In this document: piece after piece, positions 33,298 through 43,860 of the stretch
Position numbering within the stretch: position 1 is the stretch's first letter
How the letters are laid out: every line of letters begins with the position of its first letter
Source: Cyprinodon diabolis
Taxonomy: Eukaryota; Chordata; Actinopteri; Cyprinodontiformes; Cyprinodontidae
Length of the DNA stretch: 64,000 nt
Direction: 5' to 3'
NCBI GenBank assembly: GCA_030533445.1
Contig: CM060069.1
Coordinates: forward strand, 3,067,256 to 3,131,255
Program-made: the position numbers and the translations under genes
Notes under the pieces: model-generated
Seen by the model: the letters and a program-made list of their open reading frames with translations, nothing else
Told to the model about the DNA's origin: nothing
The model's database searches: none

Positions 33298-35737
33298 TAG
33301 CCAGTATATGTCTTGTCCCGTTCCATAGGTGGCTGGTCCAGCAGTAGGGGGCTGAGGTCCCATCCATGGGTTGGTGGGGCAGTCTCTTTGCATGTGTCCA
33401 ACTTGTCCACATCCCCAGCATTGCAGTCTCCCACGCTGTTGTCCCATGTCTGGACCTGCCTGAGGCATCTGCTGGTATTGGCCTTGAGGGGGCCTTCTTG
33501 GGGCTCCTTGTGGTCCCCTCCATCTTCCCCTCATGGGTGGCCCCCCTCGTCCCCTTCCAAACGTTAATTGTTGGGGACCTCCTCCTTGGTTTAGATGCAC
33601 ATGAATAGGAGGAACTGGTTGAGGTTGGGTCTGCTGTGGCTGGGCTCCTCCCACAGGTGGCGCTGCTGGATATTGCATCTGCTGTGTGGGTGGAGGGATG
33701 ACCGGAGACACTACTGGTGCTTGTACCACTGCCTCCCCTGTTGGTGCACCCTCAGTTGAGGGTGTGGCTGCCACAGTCAATGCTGCTTGATGTTTGGGTT
33801 TTTCTTTTTCTTTCTTTGCCTTGGACAATTCCCCGATCTGCAGCTGGGTTAACTTGGTGGCCAGCATCTTGCTCTGGTCCTCAAAGGCCCGTTTTTCGGC
33901 CCGATGCATGTTTACATAGTGGATAACATGCTCAGAGAACAGAGGCCAATCCATCTTCATGAGCCCCACAACTCCATCCAGTTTGGCTTGTACTTCTTTG
34001 GGCATGGCCTCTCTGATGTAGGTTCTGAACAGGGGGCCAGATGTCTTCAGTTCACTCCCATCACTTCCAGTCTCTGTTTTCCATTTCTGTTGGAACCTGT
34101 GCAGAAACTGGGGGGGGCTTTCATCATCCCTTAGGCATTCTTGTCTCAGCTTAGTTGGGTCACTGCAGGTGGGGAATTTGTTCCTCAAGGCTGCCCACAC
34201 CTCAGGTCTTATTTTGTTGAATGGTATCTTGTCATACTGGTGTGAGGTCATGACCCTTGGAAGCTTGGCTTCGTCAAACACCTCTCTGGCTGCTGAGTGT
34301 CCTGCTGTCTTGATCAGCAGTGCCTTGATGTCTCCAGCTGCCAGATTGATGCCTCCAGTGATTTCTTCCAGCTTTTCTATCCATCTGTCAGCACCATCTG
34401 CCAACGGGGTCAGCCTTCCAGCAAGTGTGATCATGTCCATAAATGACCATGGCACATATCTGTCTTCTTGAGGTCCTTTAGACAGCAGGGGAGCCATATA
34501 GGCCCCTTATTGGTCTGATTCTGTCTTCTGCTGTCGTGCTTTGTACCTGGTCACCATTGAGTGAGGGCCGCTTTTTTCTATTTGCAGGTCCACGTAACAT
34601 TCAGCTGTGAGTGGCTTCCGTCCTTTGGTCGCTGGTCTGCCTTTCTCCTTAAACCCCTTATGGAATGGGTTTGTTGACGGCGGCATGTCTGAGCCTTCAT
34701 CTTTCATTTCATCATGCGACCAGTCGGCCTCCTCACTCTCTATTAGGACTTCCTCCTTGCTTCCCCGCTCTTCTCCCTCTTTTATTTTGGCTTCTTCAAT
34801 CAAGGCCTTAGTCCGTGGACTTGCCCGATCTGGGGCGTCATCTCGGGCCTGTAGTATAAGCTGCTCTGTTTCCATTCTTTTCTGTTTTTCTAATTCTTCG
34901 TCCCATTTTTTCAATTTCTCTTTTAAATTCTTTAGTTGTCTCATTTGTGCTTCTTTTTCCAACTTTTCCTCCCTCTCTATGAGTTTTACATATGCTTCCG
35001 TCAGCTCCTCCACCTCCTTATTTATTTGTTCCATCAGTTCTGGCGGTTCTTCCAAGACTAGCTTGGTCACAGGCTCTGAGTGTTTTGCTGATTTTTCCAA
35101 AGATGACTTGGTCCTGGGCTCTGAGTGGCATGTGGGGCCTCTTTGATATGGTGAATGCCTGCGACGTACTGGGGGTAGGGAACGGCTATGGGGAGCTTTT
35201 CTCCTTACTTCTGGGGTTCTATCCCAATCGTTTTCTTCACTGCTGTAGTTACACTCTGTCTGTGGTGTGTTGCTTATTTCTTTTTCTGTTGTTTCTGTTT
35301 CTTCCTCTTCTTCTTCTAATACTAATTTGAGTTGTCCTGTAATCTTTCCCTTGCTACCTGATTCTACTACTACTGGGTACTGGCCTGCTATGCTAGGGCG
35401 ATAGGGTGGTGGCTTATGATCAGTGTATTCAGGGGCTGTTGGGCTCTTTTGATGTTCAACTTTAAAATATCGCAGGATATCTCTCTGTTCAGCATGTTTC
35501 TGTCTTTTATGCAAGTGCATTCGGTCACGCCTTTTTTCTTTATTTCTTAATCGTTCTTCAACCTCATCACAGCATGAAGGATCAAAGCTGCCTTCTTTAG
35601 GCCAACGATTTTTTCCAGATGTCATCTTATGCCATTCTGTCATGCATTTTTGAATTTTGCGCTTATTGGAGGGGTGTGTCATTATTACCAGTTTGGCCAG
35701 TTAACCCCTCGGTCTGTTTGCTCACATTAGCTCCCAT
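33295..35737 (-). pseudogene. gag: gag of provirus 1
   Basis: The start is ATG at 35737, encoding MGANVSKQTEG, a typical N-myristoylation signal for membrane targeting. A ~2-base loss near 35700 shifts the frame, after which the ORF 35682-34507 continues the matrix region: a PPPY late-domain motif (DHKPPPYRP), then a highly charged, Glu/Lys-rich coiled-coil stretch of ~150 residues that is unusually long for class I Gag. A TAA at 34507-34509 separates this from capsid (34497 on; PLFRTYIREAMPKEVQAKL) and nucleocapsid with a single zinc knuckle CWGCGQVGHMQRDC (about 33425-33384). The ORF ends at TAG 33295-33297. Gag forms the virion core; here two breaks prevent a full product. Confidence 0.85.
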
Positions 35738-37133
35738 GGCAATCAGCAGTCACTCAACCTTTAGGGTCTGTGCTTATTCACTATCCTTTATAGTCTTTGA
35801 TTAATTTTATTTAACCGGTTCTGCTCTTTCCAATACACATCGTGTTTTCTTAATTTTTTAGATCCCCACCATTTGAGTTAGGATCTTTAAAAGAACAGAT
35901 TTAACAATATTATTTTGCACTTTCACTAATTATTAATACCTTATAATTTATTTTATATATATATACTTTGTAATGATATATGTTTATAATACCTTTATCT
36001 TATAATGCTTACAACCTTTGTCAATCTTATTTTGGGACTTTGTTAATTTATTTCATTCTCTTAATTCTGTGTTTTTCAGTTACCAATTCTGTTTTCCAAT
36101 CCTTATTAATTTTCAGGTTATTCTTTTTTAAATATACTTGGTAATAATTATTTTCTATTAATTTATTATTATACTTTAAATCTTATCAATATTATAATCT
36201 TTACTATTATTATCTTTGTTTACCCCTTATCCCCTTTAGTTACTTAACTCTTTCACTCTTCACACTAACAAAGACACACAAGATACATTAACCAAGACAC
36301 ACAAGGCAAATGATTATATATATATATATCTACAGTGCACTTTTACTTTTCCTCACTGTCCCCTACAGTGGCATACGCGTTTCCCGGCTTTTCCGGACCC
36401 ACTCAGATAACTGAAAATAGGTAACGTTCCCGGTAGAGCGGTACTATTTCTCCGATTATCGCTTAATCGATGATACTCTGGCTATCCCTCAGCCTGGCTA
36501 TCGCTTAGCCTCTTAATACCTTAACACAAAACTTAATACAACACAAATTCTGGCTATCGCTTAGCCTTTCAATACCCAATTCAATACAAGCTGGTTCATG
36601 GAGCACGCTGACTATCTTAGTCAACAATACCCTCACGTAACACGCGTACTTTTATGTCCCGGATGTATGGCTTCCACAAGCTACGTCAAATGCTTTGACC
36701 AATCTGTCCCTTTACCAATCATCCGTTCAGAACATCACGTGTTAAGCTTAACTTATTCACAAAATAATTCAAACACAAAACAGTTCAAATACAGAATAAT
36801 ACAAACATTAATAACACTTAAACCATTAATAACACTTAAGCCATGCATTCACATATACTCATACATACCTGGACCCTTCCCCAGCTTAGTCTGCCTTTGT
36901 ATATTCTCATAAAAATGTTTATCAAATTTGGACAATAATTACTAAATTTGGAATACTAGGTTCTTTTGGGTGAGCTTTATGACGCCTGACACCCACAAGC
37001 AGTCGCCGGTGGCTGGTTCCCCACTAATTTAGAAAATTATAACGAATTAACTCACCTTTAATGGTGAAGTTTGGGCCCTTGGGTTTCCACGCCTTCCAGC
37101 TGGTGCTTGCAGATCATCCGACGTCAGCGCCAC
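35738..37133 (-). other. Long 5' leader of provirus 1 with hairpin series
   Basis: About 1.4 kb separates the primer-binding site from gag, long for a simple retrovirus. It holds the hairpins at 36454-36622 and otherwise AT-rich sequence. No conserved ORF was seen; the plus-strand ORF at 36598-36912 is a chance frame. A splice donor for env mRNA should lie here, but I could not choose one. Confidence 0.6.
36454..36622 (-). ncRNA. Five small hairpins with covarying stems, provirus 1 leader
   Basis: On the minus strand the 15-base pattern GNYTA-AGCGA-TARNC recurs: GACTAAGATAGTC (36622-36610, 13 bases), GGCTAAGCGATAGCC (36566-36552 and 36510-36496), GGCTGAGGGATAGCC (36494-36480, one G-U pair) and GATTAAGCGATAATC (36468-36454). 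Each folds into a 5-bp stem with a purine-rich loop. The stems change in paired fashion, and provirus 2 carries four more with its own changes. This supports a selected RNA structure, perhaps for packaging or dimerisation; the function is inferred only. Confidence 0.65.
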
Positions 37134-37151
37134 CTCCTGGCTGGCTCGCCA
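37134..37151 (-). promoter_or_regulatory. Primer-binding site, tRNA-Arg(ACG)-type
   Basis: Three bases inside the 5' LTR the minus strand reads TGGCGAGCCAGCCAGGAG, complementary to a tRNA 3' end CTCCTGGCTGGCTCG-CCA. I recognise this as the 3' end of vertebrate tRNA-Arg(ACG). The same 18 bases occur in provirus 2. This site primes minus-strand DNA synthesis. Confidence 0.75.
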
Positions 37152-37154
37152 ATT

Positions 37155-38154
37155 TGTCGGTGAAAAATCTCTTCAACGACTTAAAATTGAAGCTAAGTTT
37201 TGTAAAAATTCAAAGTCCTCAAAAGGCAGAAAAGTCAGCAAACAATGATCCAAAAATCAGGCAGAAGCAGCTGAAGTCCAGGTCCAATGCAATTTATTGC
37301 AACATACAAAGAATCACACACGAGTTGACCGCCGGCGTGCAACTGAACAAATGATGAAAGATGGCCCTCTTTTATACACTTCTTGGGGCCTGTTAGCTCC
37401 TCCTACAGGCCCCCACCTTTTTTCATTATTCTAGGTACTTTTTCTTCGGGTAAAACCAATTACTTTTATCTTACTGGTGGTAAATCCCTTTGAAAGCATA
37501 TTTTTTATATATTTAATCAACAGTCTTTGTTACAGGTTATAGTGACATTTCTTTGCAAATCATGATGACATATATTGTCATTAAATCAAAAACACATTAG
37601 TTCTTTAACTGTTAATCTTTCAAACCATGCTTTTATCCAAGGTAACTTATGAGTATAACAATTCTTTGAGAACAGCCTTACAGGTCATGATGACATTTGG
37701 TGCACTTAAATCAGAAACATATAACAATTTTAATTAATAATATGTCAAAACCAAGCCTTTCTTCTAATGTGATCTATGATTATAATATTACTTCAAACCA
37801 GGTCAGCATAACCCTGATGTTCCAAGTCCTAGTAAAACATCACTTTTTCTGTGACCATTACTACTCAGTGTGTTTTGAAGATGACAACTCAGTTCATCAC
37901 AGTTGGTTTAGCTGAGTTCAGCTGGGCTAAGCAACCTTGATATGTCAAATAATTCACTTTTATGATTGTGCCTGTTTCACTACAACGGCTTGGATCCAAA
38001 CTTCAAAAGGCCAGGTGCAGACTCATACACACACTGCTTTTCCATTTCTCCCTTTGGCCTACATAAATGTATTCATAAACACAACTCTTTTAATCATTTA
38101 AAAACATTTAATTCTAGTTTTATTCTAATCATTGATGACAAATAATACACTACA
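37155..38154 (-). repeat. 5' LTR of provirus 1
   Basis: 1,000 bp, matching 24077-25075 at about 99% by eye. TATA-like TATAAAAG lies on the minus strand at 37376-37369 and AATAAA at 37298-37293. Transcription would run leftwards into gag. Confidence 0.9.
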
Positions 38155-38369
38155 GTAGACTCTGAATTATCTAAAGACTCATTTGATCATCTGACTGCCT
38201 GGCTAATCAAACTGTCCGTCTCTGCAGACATCAGTGAACCCAACCCGGACCAGTACCTGAACCACTTCATGTCTTTGTGTGAAAACCTTTTTCAATAAAC
38301 TCTGTTAAACTTTAACTCAGCCTCCGTTTGTGTTCTGCATGTGGGTTTAGCCTTAAACCAATCATGACA
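38155..38369 (+). repeat. 3' LTR of the chromovirus, second part
   Basis: Resumes with the duplicated GTAG, then holds ~75 bp absent from the 640-bp LTRs, then ATCAGTGAACCCAACCCGGA and an AATAAA (cttttttcaataaactctg, ~38290-38298), ending ATCATGACA. It is followed by the chromovirus target duplication GATAT. Confidence 0.85.
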
Positions 38370-38374
38370 GATAT

Positions 38375-39059
38375 ATCCTAGTGTATGTCTCCAACTAATC
38401 CAGAATAAGAATTCAAATAAACAATTGGACAATAAATACAATTTAACAGTAATGATTTAATTTACTATATAATAACAGTAACAGTGATGATTTTGGTCAC
38501 TGTGACGGGGTTCTTTGGCCTCCAAGAACCCAGGCTCAGTCGGGTTACCGGTTTTGGTTATTTATTGTGCTCAAAAACTCAAAACAGGGTGCAAAAGAAA
38601 CTAAACATATACAAGATACTCTGGGCCTCAGCCTCCCTCCAGTTACCAGCAATGTAACAAAGAAACAGAAAACAGAAATGGCCGCTCTTCTTCCCACAGC
38701 CCTCATTAAATAGTTTAAGCCCCTCCCCTCAGGCTCTCTTATTTCTGATTTCTTCTCATTAATCAGTTTTGTCCATATATTACCTCCACAAACAATTGAT
38801 ATACAAAAACAAATAATTTTTACAACTTAATTCCTTTACACAGATTCATGGACAATTACACCAAACTTTTAAACATAAAATAAAAAAATAATAATCTGAC
38901 AAACATTTAGCGAGTCACGTGTTGGTGACGTCACTTCCGCATTCCAACAACTCTGGCGTTTTAAGCGCTTACTGAGCTTTGCCTCGGGTTTGAACCCAGC
39001 AAAGACGCCGCCAGACTGAAGATGACAAGTCCCCGTAGCATACACACGTACACACACAC
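38375..39059. other. Unrecognised sequence between Gypsy remnants
   Basis: It holds an AT-rich part to ~38500, then a more GC-balanced stretch (38500-38780) and a short CA repeat with a CG-rich segment near 38930-39065. It has no recognised ORF; part may be another unidentified insertion that separates the two halves of the old minus-strand Gypsy. Confidence 0.4.
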
Positions 39060-39600
39060 ACACCCGCTTACGGGTTCAAAAGAGGCTGATATGAGCGGAA
39101 GAGAGTATTTGTTCTTGACGGTGATCTGATTTAGTTCCCGATATTCTATACACGGACGGAGAGTTTTGTCTTTCTTTTCGACAAAGAAGATTGATGAGAC
39201 AATCATATGGCCGATGAGGAAGCAAGGAGAGGGCTAGTTCTTTACTGAAGACACGTTGTAGATCATGATAATCAGATGGAACTTTCGAGAGGTCAGCTGG
39301 AGGTAGCTGAGGATTGGACATGGAACTCTGTGGAGGGAGTGCTGAGCAGGGAGCACTCAGGGCTCCAAGAATGCGAGAAAGACGCCAGTTTATTTGGGGG
39401 TTGTGTTTTATTACCGGGGGTAGCCCAAGACCACTGGGGAGGTCTTAGTGGGAAAACAAAAAATTATATTTGCTCGTGATGGTTGCCCAAGGATACCAAC
39501 TGTATCCAGGAGGACTGAGTGGAGAACCGGCTTGGAGACTGCAAAGTCTCTAGGAGAGAAGGAGGACAAGGAGGTAAGCTTGAGTCTTAGCACAATGTTC
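39060..39600 (-). pseudogene. Old Gypsy pol fragment: protease end to start of RT
   Basis: The minus strand encodes KHNPQINWRLSRILGA (end of the protease region), then DLSKVPSDYHDLQRVFSKEL and, after an internal deletion, [20 protein letters not shown] and [20 protein letters not shown], the fingers of Ty3/Gypsy RT. There are stops and frameshifts, and it breaks off at a CA repeat near 39060. Same orientation as the RT-RNase H fragment at 20700-21285. Confidence 0.75.
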
Positions 39601-40333
39601 AGTTATAGGCTGAGCTAGCAGGTGGGTTACCACTATGTGGAATTTTAACCGACTGGTGTCCGTTCCAGGGAATCCACTTCTCTAAATACTGCTCCCTGAT
39701 TGCGTCCAATTGAAACCAGCTGGAGGCTTGTCTGGGCTAGAGTCTCTGAGGCAGGGGCGGATCTAGATAAAAATATTTATGGGGTGGCGAGAGGGGGGCA
39801 GGAATTTTTGAGGGGTGGCAACATATGGCATTTGTTTACACTGAATTTAATCACAGTTATCACAGTTTGGTGAGAATAGTATGTACAGTATGTGTTTCAT
39901 GTGAAACAGTTCATATTAGAAATACATCGTACAATGAGATCTCACTTAATAGGAGATAGAAGAATGATTACACTACTTCTAGAGGGGCATTATCACAGGA
40001 AACATATTAAGGTAAGACACAGGTGCTGAGTCGCAGATGTGTGAGATTGACTGTCAGAGAGGCAGATTTGTAGCATTTGCACAAGAAGAAACTATAGAAA
40101 GAAAAAGTTACCCATCAGAGATCTATGGACTGAGCTGTACTAAAGTGAGCATTATTGAAATAAATAAACTTTCAATTATAATTCTAAAAATAAAAGAACC
40201 TACAATTCTATGTATTTTTATTATATTTGTTGAATCTTTTAGGATAACCTGAGGGACTACATATTAAAAAGATGTTTCCGCACTTATTCTAGAATGTTCT
40301 GTTATGTGCATTGTCATTTAAAAAAATCATCTA
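39601..40333. other. No recognisable gene; possible MITE start near 39753
   Basis: The bases CAGGGGCGGATCTAGATAAA at about 39753 resemble the terminus of a common fish DNA-transposon family, but no matching inverted end was found. The ORF at 40037-40252 is unrecognised. Confidence 0.35.
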
Positions 40334-41926
40334 CAGTGGGGCAAAAAAGTATTTAGTCAGCCACCAATAGTGCAAGTTCTCCCACTTAAAAAGATGAGAG
40401 AGGCCTGTAATTTTCATCATAGATATACCTCAACTATGAGAGACAAAATGAGGAAAAAAAATCCAGAAAATCACATTGTCTGATTTTTAAAGAATTTATT
40501 TGCAAAATATGGTGGAAAATAAGTATTTGGTCAGTTACAAACAAGCAAGATTTCTGGCTCTCACAGACCTGTAACTTCTTCTGTAAGAGGCTCCTCTGTC
40601 CTCCACTCGTTACCTTCATTAATGGCACCTGTTTGAACCCGTTATCAGTATAAAAGACACCTGTCCACAACCTCAAACAGTCACACTCTAAACTCCACCA
40701 TGGCCAAAACTAGAGAGCTGTCAAAGGACACCCGAAACAAAATTATAGACCTGCACCAGGCTGGGAAGTCTGAATCTGCAATAGGCAAACAGCTTGGTGT
40801 GAAGAAATCAACTGTGGGATCAATTATTAGAAAATGGAAAACATACAAGACCACTGATAATCTTCCTCGATCTGGGGCTCCACGCAAGTTCTCACCCCGT
40901 GGGGTCAAAATGATCACAAGAATGGTGAGTAAAAATCCCAGAACCACACGGGGGGACCTAGTGAATGACCTGCAGAGAGCTGGGACCAAAGTAACAAAGG
41001 CTACCATCAGTAACACACTACGCCGCCAGGGACTCAAATCCTGCAGTGCCAGACGTGTCCCCCTGCTTAAGCCAGTACATGTCAAGGCCCGTCTCAAGTT
41101 TGCTAGAGAGCATTTGGATGATCCAGACGATGACTGGGAGAATATCATATGGTCAGATTAAACCAAAATAGAACTTTTTGGTAAAAACTCTACTCTACTA
41201 CTAGAATGCTGAGTTGCATCCAAAGAACACCATACCTACAGTGAAGCATGGGGGTGGAAACATCATGCTTTGGGGCTGTTTTTCTGCTAAGGGACCAGGA
41301 CGACTGATCCGTGTGAAGGAAAGAATGAATGGGGCCATGTATCGTCAAATTTTGAGTGAAAACCTCCTTCCATCAGCAAGGGCATTGAAGATGAAACGTG
41401 GCTGGGTCTTTCAGCATGACAATGATCCCAAACACACCACCTGGGTAACGAAGGAGTGGCTTCGTAAGAAGCATTTCAAGGTCCTGGAGTGGCCTAGCCA
41501 GTCTCCAGATCTCAACCCCATAGAAAATCTTTGGAGGGAGTTGAAAGTCTGTGTTGCCCAGCGACAGCCCCAGAACATCACTGCTCCAGAGGAGATCTGC
41601 ATGGAGGAATGGGCCAAAATACCAGCAACAGTGTGTGAAAACCTTGTGAAGACTTACAGAAAACGTTTGATCTCTGTCATTGCCAACAAAGGGTATATAA
41701 CAAAGTATTGAGATGGACTTTTGTTATTGACCAAATACTTATTTTCCACCATATTTTGCAAATAAATTCTTTAAAAATCAGACAATGTAATTTTCTAGAT
41801 TTTTTTTCTCATTTTGTCTCTCATAGTTGAGGTATATCTATGATGAAAATTACCGGCCTCTCTCATCTTTTTAAGTGGGAGAACTTGCACTATTGGTGGC
41901 TGACTAAATACTTTTTTGCCCCACTG
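40334..41926 (+). mobile_element. Tc1-like transposon with ~200-bp inverted repeats
   Basis: Ends CAGTGGGGCAAAAAAGTATT and its complement, flanked by TA (40332-40333, 41927-41928). The inverted repeats extend ~199 bp (40334-40532 and 41729-41926), a long-IR form typical of fish Tc1 elements, with repeated transposase-binding-like motifs (AAGTATTTRGTCAG) at both the outer and inner ends. The element encloses a broken transposase gene. Confidence 0.95.
40700..41711 (+). pseudogene. Tc1 transposase, inactivated
   Basis: The ATG at 40700 opens a helix-turn-helix paired-like DNA-binding region ([20 protein letters not shown], then [13 protein letters not shown]) and reaches ENIIWSD, whose Asp is the first of the DDE triad. 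A TAA at 41159-41161 follows immediately where a Glu codon is expected, and a frameshift lies near 41195. The rest is open from 41214 to 41711, with the second Asp in FQHDNDPKH and Glu in [10 protein letters not shown] (DD34E spacing). Full-length Tc1 transposases are ~340 residues, and the two pieces add up to about that. Confidence 0.95.
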
Positions 41927-41928
41927 TA

Positions 41929-43014
41929 TGTTTGATATTATGCTTGAGTATTTTCTCAAACAAGATAGAAAAAATGATAGCTATCCTTGGAATCCGTTTT
42001 AGGATCTCTTCTGTCTTCTTCCTCCATAAATCTATTTATGGTCTGTTTTTTTGTTGTTGTTGTTGTTGACTATGTTCTTTATTGGTGGGTAGGAAGGGAA
42101 CGAGTCTGTTATAATCAGCTGATTTCTTCAAAAGCACTTTCTGTGGCACATAGCTTTATAAAACGCACTAATAAGCCCTATTAAGCTAAATCGACCAGAG
42201 TTTGTTTGTTTCTTTTGTGCAAGTCTGATTTAAGCCCAGCAAAATCTCGTCCAGACCAAATAACTGGATGGAGTCTTACTTGCTGAAATGGTCTTGGTCC
42301 ACTTCCTATTGGACTCTGGTGCAGGTTGCTTCAGGAATCATTACAAACTGGCCTCAGTCTCACCCAAATTCAAAAAGTTCAGAGGTTTTGGGCTTAGCAA
42401 GCTACTGTTGTAGTAAATGTAATACAGAAACTATACCTGATCCACCTTATGTTGCCTAGCAACATCGCTACCAGCATGTGTTGAATCTTCTTGGGTGGTA
42501 TAAGGTAAGTAATGAGGTCTTTGAAGACAGTAATACTTTAGTTAAATACTGTTTATAAATGTCTGTATTTGATTGTAAAACTGAAATACAGAACTATGAG
42601 AAATCTTTAAAAAAATTCTAGGACAATTACATTTCAAAGCATATATTTTTCTTTGAATAACTTTTAATCTGATCAGTAAAAGAAAACCAAAAATAGCCCA
42701 AACTGAACAAAGAAGAAAGTTATTGTTTAAAAAACAGCTAATCTATTTTAAAAAATGCATTCCCTGTTCAGCAGTTGGGATTAGAATGTTCGATAACACC
42801 TGGCATGTGATGTCACAAAGAGGCTGCTGATGACATCACAGACTTTGGAAAGGATCTGAGCATAAACCCACCCAGTGTTCTTATCTGTTCCCTACCTTCA
42901 TTGAGACAGATCACTTTTGAGAAGCACGTTCGAACCTTAGCGAAACAAGCCAGAAATCGTTCTCAGATATCACACGACTTTTAGGTAGATATTCTGATTG
43001 ATAGAAAGTTAGCC
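41929..43014. other. No recognisable gene; CRE-like sites near 42805-42840
   Basis: AT-rich sequence. Just upstream of the putative exon at 43015 are TGATGTCA and TGATGACATCA motifs (42805-42840), resembling CRE/AP-1-type sites, with no clear TATA box. Whether they form a promoter is speculative. Confidence 0.35.
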
Positions 43015-43394
43015 ATGCAGCAAAAACAGTTTGTTTGTGGAAATGAAACCTCTCCAGCTAAACTTTCATGGGAAGACATGATTGACCTCCCCATCCAGGT
43101 CGACTATGAGGCCATTATTTTTCCCAACTGAAGATGACAGCTCTGTCACCAGCGAGCTGCATCTCAGCAAAGCAGAAGATGGTCCAGAGATCCAAGGGGA
43201 AGCGGTTTCTTCTGCTACCATTGAGGCACCTCCCTTAGCGGAGGTTCAGCTGAAATCATCTATCGCTGCTGACTCTACGTCTCTCAACTCAGACGAGGTC
43301 CAGCAAGCATGTCAGCCATCTCCGAGGTTAGAAGAACCAAAGAATCACCCCAGTTCGGGTCTTTCTTCTGAGGCACCGTACTCACACCATCATG
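43015..43394 (+). pseudogene. Possible first coding exon of an unknown gene, with a frameshift
   Basis: ATG at 43015 in a good context (agccATGc) opens MQQKQFVCGNETSPAKLSWE and then DMIDLPIQVDYEAIIF, ending at TGA after ~37 codons. The adjacent frame continues PTEDDSSVTSELHLSKAEDG onward to CATCATG followed by a textbook donor, GTAAGT, at 43395. A one- or two-base indel in the run attatttttccc (~43113-43125) would join the two. The protein is acidic and Ser-rich and I do not recognise it. No second exon was found downstream. Confidence 0.35.
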
Positions 43395-43671
43395 GTAAGT
43401 GTTCTTTGGGACAATACTAGGGTTGTCAACTCGATACAGATACTAAGTAAAACATTCGATACTCGATGTCATTTTCAATACCACAAGGATAAAAACAAAG
43501 ACTCCAAAATTCAACAGAAATTTTCTCATTAATAAACAAAATACAATAAATAGATAAATAAATACAATAAACAACATTTTGAGGTCTTATGCTGCACACA
43601 ATATTAAGCAAGCTTGATAAAAAACTTACAAAATTAAAATTAAGTGTTCCTTCCTTGGCTATGCTTTGCAC

Positions 43672-43860
43672 TAGACATGGGCAATGTGGAGTCAACAAGT
43701 CATCTCCATGTCATGTATTTGTTCTACCCAACCACTGAAGCAGGTGAGTCCAATCTTCACCGTGAATTAACCTGTGCCAATTGGACTCACCTGGTTAATT
43801 GGCTGGGTAGATTAAATACATTACATGGAGATGACTTGTTGACTCCACATTGCCCATGTC
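43672..43860. mobile_element. Foldback element with 10-bp flanking repeats
   Basis: The left arm (tagacatgggcaatgtggag...) is the reverse complement of the right arm (...ctccacattgcccatgtc) over ~58 bp, and the middle is also self-complementary (caggtgagtccaat / attggactcacctg). The whole 189 bp therefore forms one long hairpin. TGCTTTGCAC flanks both sides (43662-43671, 43861-43870). A 10-bp duplication with long TIRs suggests a Mutator-type MITE. Confidence 0.7.

Larger units (their letters stand above)
24077..38154 (-). mobile_element. Provirus 1: class I endogenous retrovirus, 14.1 kb
   Basis: Two ~1-kb LTRs, ends TG...CA, a 4-bp target duplication (GTAG at 24073-24076 and 38155-38158), a tRNA-Arg-type primer-binding site, gag, readthrough-type pol, env and a 3' accessory ORF, all on the minus strand. 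The 4-bp duplication, gag-UAG-pol arrangement and CX6CC transmembrane motif indicate a gamma/epsilon-type (class I) virus; the fish host suggests the piscine lineage. By eye the LTRs differ at roughly a dozen sites in 1,000 bp, so insertion is fairly recent. All three main genes carry breaks, so this copy cannot encode intact proteins. Confidence 0.9.
21286..38369 (+). mobile_element. Gypsy chromovirus, 5'-deleted and split by a provirus
   Basis: The left end is 26 bp of LTR (TGTTGGGATCTGGAGATGTA, from 21286) running straight into reverse transcriptase. The right end is an LTR that starts at 23573, is interrupted by provirus 1 at 24077-38154, and ends ...ATCATGACA at 38369. GATAT occurs directly on both sides (21281-21285 and 38370-38374), a 5-bp target duplication. 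A large deletion has removed most of the 5' LTR, gag, protease and the start of RT. Without the provirus the remnant is ~3.0 kb. Confidence 0.8.

Noticed and set aside
39753..39830. MITE beginning CAGGGGCGGATCTAG
   Set aside because: Only one terminus is visible; without the matching end or duplication it is not reported as an element.
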